The notes beneath the pieces are model-generated. The model saw nothing but the letters and a program-made list of their open reading frames with translations, was not told the DNA's origin and did not search any database. The position numbers were made by a program, and so were the translations under genes. Shown here one piece after another: positions 60,018 through 62,554 of a stretch of 62,554 bases of DNA (positions are counted from its first letter, which is position 1; the number at the start of each line of letters is the position of its first letter). The DNA lies in contig LUJN01000036.1 of the NCBI GenBank assembly GCA_001689445.1, positions 1 to 62,554 of the forward strand. Direction: 5' to 3'. This DNA is from Bacteroidales bacterium M3 (GTDB lineage Bacteria; Bacteroidota; Bacteroidia; Bacteroidales; Muribaculaceae).

Positions 60018-62468
60018 TCATTGCCTATTGCTGCCTTTGCCAGGCGGGGCATAGGTGTCCGGAGTGTCGGGCCAGGAGTGTTTGGGGTAGCGGCGGCGGA
60101 GCTCCTTGCGGATTTCAAAATAGGTGGTGCGCCAGAATCCCTCGAGGTCTTGGGTGAGCTGTACAGGCTTGAATCCGGGCGAAAGGAATTCGATGAGCAC
60201 TCGTCGCTTCCCGTCATCAACACGGGGAGTATCAAGCAGTCCGAAGAAGTCCTGTATGCGTGCGCTGACCACGGGAGCCTCGGCACCACGGCGATAATCT
60301 ATGCGCACGACTCTTCCACCGGGGAGCTTTATATGTGTCGGGGCAACACGGTCAAGGATAGTTTGGAACTCATAGCCGAGCAGCCCCATGATGACGGCAC
60401 ACATGTCAATTTTCATAAGATCCTGGGCGGTCGTGGCGTTGCCGATATACATAGGAAGCCATTCAGCTGTGGCCGCGAGCACCGCCTCCGTGCCGACATC
60501 AGGAAGATTGTATTCGGGATGCCATGCTGCAACCGTAGCAATCCGCTGCTGCATACGCTGCACATCCTGATTGAAGTCAAACATTGTCAACCCCTCTTTT
60601 ATGGCTGCACCCGCTATCGCCTCCACTATCTGACGCCTGTCGACAGCTGCCATCGGGCGCGACTCGAGCGTGAGGACCCCGACACGCAATTCACGGCGCG
60701 CGACAGCTTGGGCGGTACGGCTGTCCCAACTGATATTCTCCACCCATTCCCCATGGGCCGATGCATCGGCATGAGAGAGTGGCGAGGCAAGAAATATGCG
60801 CCTGTCCATGGCGGCGACGGCCAGGAGTGGATGGCGGCAAAGCAGGTCGGTCTCCGCAATGGCGACATACTCGCCGCTCGACAGGCGATAGCGGCCATCG
60901 GCGCATTTCTGCGCTATCCGCTCGGGATAGGCCAAGGCGATAAGACGCCCGGCATCTTCGTCGGCATAACCCTCAAGACCGTTTCCACCGGGGGCGATGC
61001 GCCGATACTGCCGGGCTATATTGTCGATACGCTGCCATCGTGCCGACACGCGACCGCGCCGATACTGGCGGAGCATGGCGATGCGTGAGTTGATGTCGGC
61101 ATCCGTGGCATTGTCAAGCGGGTCCTTCTCCTCCAACAATGCGGCAATGTCGGCGGCGAGAGCCGACTGCGGGCCGGCCTCGGCAAGCATTCGCGACAGG
61201 CGGGGATGGCAAGGCCACTGCGCCAATCGCCGCCCCTGTGGGGTGATGACACCCTTGTCGTCGAGCGACCCGAGCCGCAGCAGCAGCCTTGTCGCGCTAT
61301 CGACATGCCCTGCCGGCGGAGGCGTTATCCAAGGCAACCCAAGGGGGTTGGCCGTGCCCCAAGCCGCCGCCTCAAGAACCATAGCCGACAGGTCGGCCGA
61401 CATTATCTCCGGTTCACGGGCCGGCTGCATCCGCAGCTCCGTTGCCTTGCTCCACAGCCGGTAACATCTTCCCCGACAGAGACGACCGGCGCGTCCCGCC
61501 CGTTGTGTGGCCATGTCCAAGGATATGCGCACGGTGGCAAGGTGGGTAAGCCCGCTTGACGGGTCAAACACAGGCATACGACACAATCCAGAGTCAACCA
61601 CCACTGTAATTCCATCAATGGTGAGCGATGTCTCGGCAATGGGCGTCGACAGGATAATGCGCCGCCGACCGTCGTTAGCGGGCGTGAGGACACGACGCTG
61701 CGCCTCAGGAGGCAATGAGCCATGGAGCGGGAAGATTTCAGCATCGGCAAGACATTCAGAGAGAATCTCCATGCACCTCATCACCTCACCCTGCCCGGGC
61801 AGAAAAGCAAGGATATCGCCCGGCTGCTCGCGATAGGCGCGGCGCACGGCCATCGCCACTTGTGAAGCACAGTCGCGCGGATCATAATCCCCGCAATGCA
61901 CAACCTCCACCTCAAACATCCGCGCAGGCGCGTGGATAAGCCGTGCCCCCATTGCCCGGCACAACCCCTCGGCATCTATGGTGGCCGACATCACCACAAT
62001 CCGCAGGTCGTCACGCAACAGGCTTTGAGTCTCAAGAGCCAGGGCAAGCGAAAGGTCGGACGTGAGGCTGCGTTCATGAAATTCGTCAAAGATAACGGCA
62101 GCCACGCCGTCAAGAGTGGGGTCGTCTATCAACATCCGCTCCATGATACCCTCCGTGATTACCTCTATGCGCGTGCGGGCGGAGACGCGCGAATCAAACC
62201 GCACACGATACCCCACCGTCTCCCCCGGAGCCTCGCCAAGCATCGACGCCATGCGCGCCGCAACCTGCCGGGCCGCCAGCCGCCGCGGCTCAAGCATAAG
62301 GACCTTACCCTGTGGCATACTCTCCAGGATGGTGAGCGGCAGCAACGTGGACTTCCCCGACCCCGGAGGGGCCGTCACCACCAGTCGCGGATGCTGCCTT
62401 AGCACGTCGTTAACCTCCCCGGCGACAGCCGACACCGGCAACCACTGAAATTTCCCAGCTATTCCCAT
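60018..62468 (-). CDS. hrpB: ATP-dependent RNA helicase HrpB
   Basis: An 816-residue DEAH-type helicase. Walker A APPGSGKST (residues 33-41), motif II DEFHER near residue 127 (DEFH in place of DEAH, typical of HrpB), SATID (motif III), STPIAETSLTI and the QRAGRAGR motif VI. The C-terminal HrpB domain follows (about 480-816), ending with PGFKPVQLTQDLEGFWRTTYFEIRKEL, an HrpB hallmark. RNA target unknown. TAACTTTG box 58 bp upstream. Monocistronic here. Confidence 0.94.
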   Translation of the reverse strand: MGIAGKFQWLPVSAVAGEVNDVLRQHPRLVVTAPPGSGKSTLLPLTILESMPQGKVLMLEPRRLAARQVAARMASMLGEAPGETVGYRVRFDSRVSARTRIEVITEGIMERMLIDDPTLDGVAAVIFDEFHERSLTSDLSLALALETQSLLRDDLRIVVMSATIDAEGLCRAMGARLIHAPARMFEVEVVHCGDYDPRDCASQVAMAVRRAYREQPGDILAFLPGQGEVMRCMEILSECLADAEIFPLHGSLPPEAQRRVLTPANDGRRRIILSTPIAETSLTIDGITVVVDSGLCRMPVFDPSSGLTHLATVRISLDMATQRAGRAGRLCRGRCYRLWSKATELRMQPAREPEIMSADLSAMVLEAAAWGTANPLGLPWITPPPAGHVDSATRLLLRLGSLDDKGVITPQGRRLAQWPCHPRLSRMLAEAGPQSALAADIAALLEEKDPLDNATDADINSRIAMLRQYRRGRVSARWQRIDNIARQYRRIAPGGNGLEGYADEDAGRLIALAYPERIAQKCADGRYRLSSGEYVAIAETDLLCRHPLLAVAAMDRRIFLASPLSHADASAHGEWVENISWDSRTAQAVARRELRVGVLTLESRPMAAVDRRQIVEAIAGAAIKEGLTMFDFNQDVQRMQQRIATVAAWHPEYNLPDVGTEAVLAATAEWLPMYIGNATTAQDLMKIDMCAVIMGLLGYEFQTILDRVAPTHIKLPGGRVVRIDYRRGAEAPVVSARIQDFFGLLDTPRVDDGKRRVLIEFLSPGFKPVQLTQDLEGFWRTTYFEIRKELRRRYPKHSWPDTPDTYAPPGKGSNRQ

Positions 62469-62526
62469 AATCTTTCCTCAAACACCACTTTAGAAATCTC
62501 CATCCGTAATTCGCATTTTCAGAACA

Positions 62527-62534
62527 CAAAGTTA
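62527..62534 (-). promoter_or_regulatory. -7 box for hrpB
   Basis: TAACTTTG on the minus strand; a -33 element would fall at the window edge and cannot be judged. Confidence 0.45.
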
Positions 62535-62554
62535 CTACAAAAAAGTGAAATGCG

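Noticed and set aside
59915..60289. N-terminal extension of the EamA transporter frame
   Set aside because: Overlaps hrpB, no homology pattern; the family start and promoter box support 59914.
59667..61088. 473-residue plus-strand frame across the EamA and hrpB genes
   Set aside because: Antisense to two confident genes, no domain pattern, no promoter.

Overview
The window looks like a chromosomal segment of a GC-rich Bacteroidales bacterium, most likely a Muribaculaceae-type gut anaerobe (family assignment is inference). Support: about twenty promoters of the Bacteroidetes form (TTTG or TTG, 18-20 bp, then TAnnTTTG), a type III glutamine synthetase, LL-diaminopimelate aminotransferase, a two-subunit methylmalonyl-CoA mutase, pyruvate phosphate dikinase, DUF5686 and GLUG-type surface proteins, and few Shine-Dalgarno sites. 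I see no rRNA, tRNA, CRISPR array, transposase or prophage. Most genes are housekeeping; several short accessory islands sit between them.

Layout. 1-2800: a gene cut by the window edge, a Dabb protein, an AT-rich four-helix-bundle protein and an ABC-F ATPase. 2857-8886: a divergent four-gene locus: TPR protein, CHASE2 membrane protein and a secreted FecR/DUF4384-like protein on the minus strand, and an exported TPR-CHAT caspase-like protein on the plus strand. I regard this as the best candidate for an undescribed envelope system. 9037-21577 (minus): nitrogen assimilation and lysine/cell-wall precursors, in transcription order dapF, dapL, glnN, gltB, gltD, then a PurF-like amidotransferase. 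21844-23277: GH13 lipoprotein. 23598-23917: a probable structured small RNA with its own promoter and terminator. 23969-33658 (plus): dnaG, mutA-mutB, M18 aminopeptidase, AspT/YidE-like transporter. 33726-37061 (minus): yicC-gmk-nadD-DUF5063-rluA-type operon. 37181-43747 (minus): a membrane-tethered AraC-type regulator and two large GLUG-repeat lipoproteins. 43832-47254 (plus): tsaB, asnB, sugar O-acetyltransferase. 47268-50666: MFS transporter, small ferredoxin, OxyR-type LysR regulator and a NapH-like membrane ferredoxin, linked by three near-identical T-N11-A palindromes. 50689-62468: DUF5686 outer-membrane protein, CYTH protein, rlmD, ppdK, a class III Fic protein, an EamA transporter and HrpB helicase.

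How it works together: glnN/gltB/gltD make glutamine and glutamate that feed the dapL aminotransferase reaction, AsnB and the PurF-like enzyme. MutAB and PpdK belong to the succinate/propionate and PEP-pyruvate branches of anaerobic fermentation. The LysR-ferredoxin-NapH cluster looks like a redox-responsive electron-transfer regulon. Short dispersed repeat families (a 9-bp tandem repeat ending in ATAAGCCTTATAAA and a GTAGGGTCGCGACC-type palindromic element) occupy the intergenic spaces, and one copy supplies the last codons of gmk.
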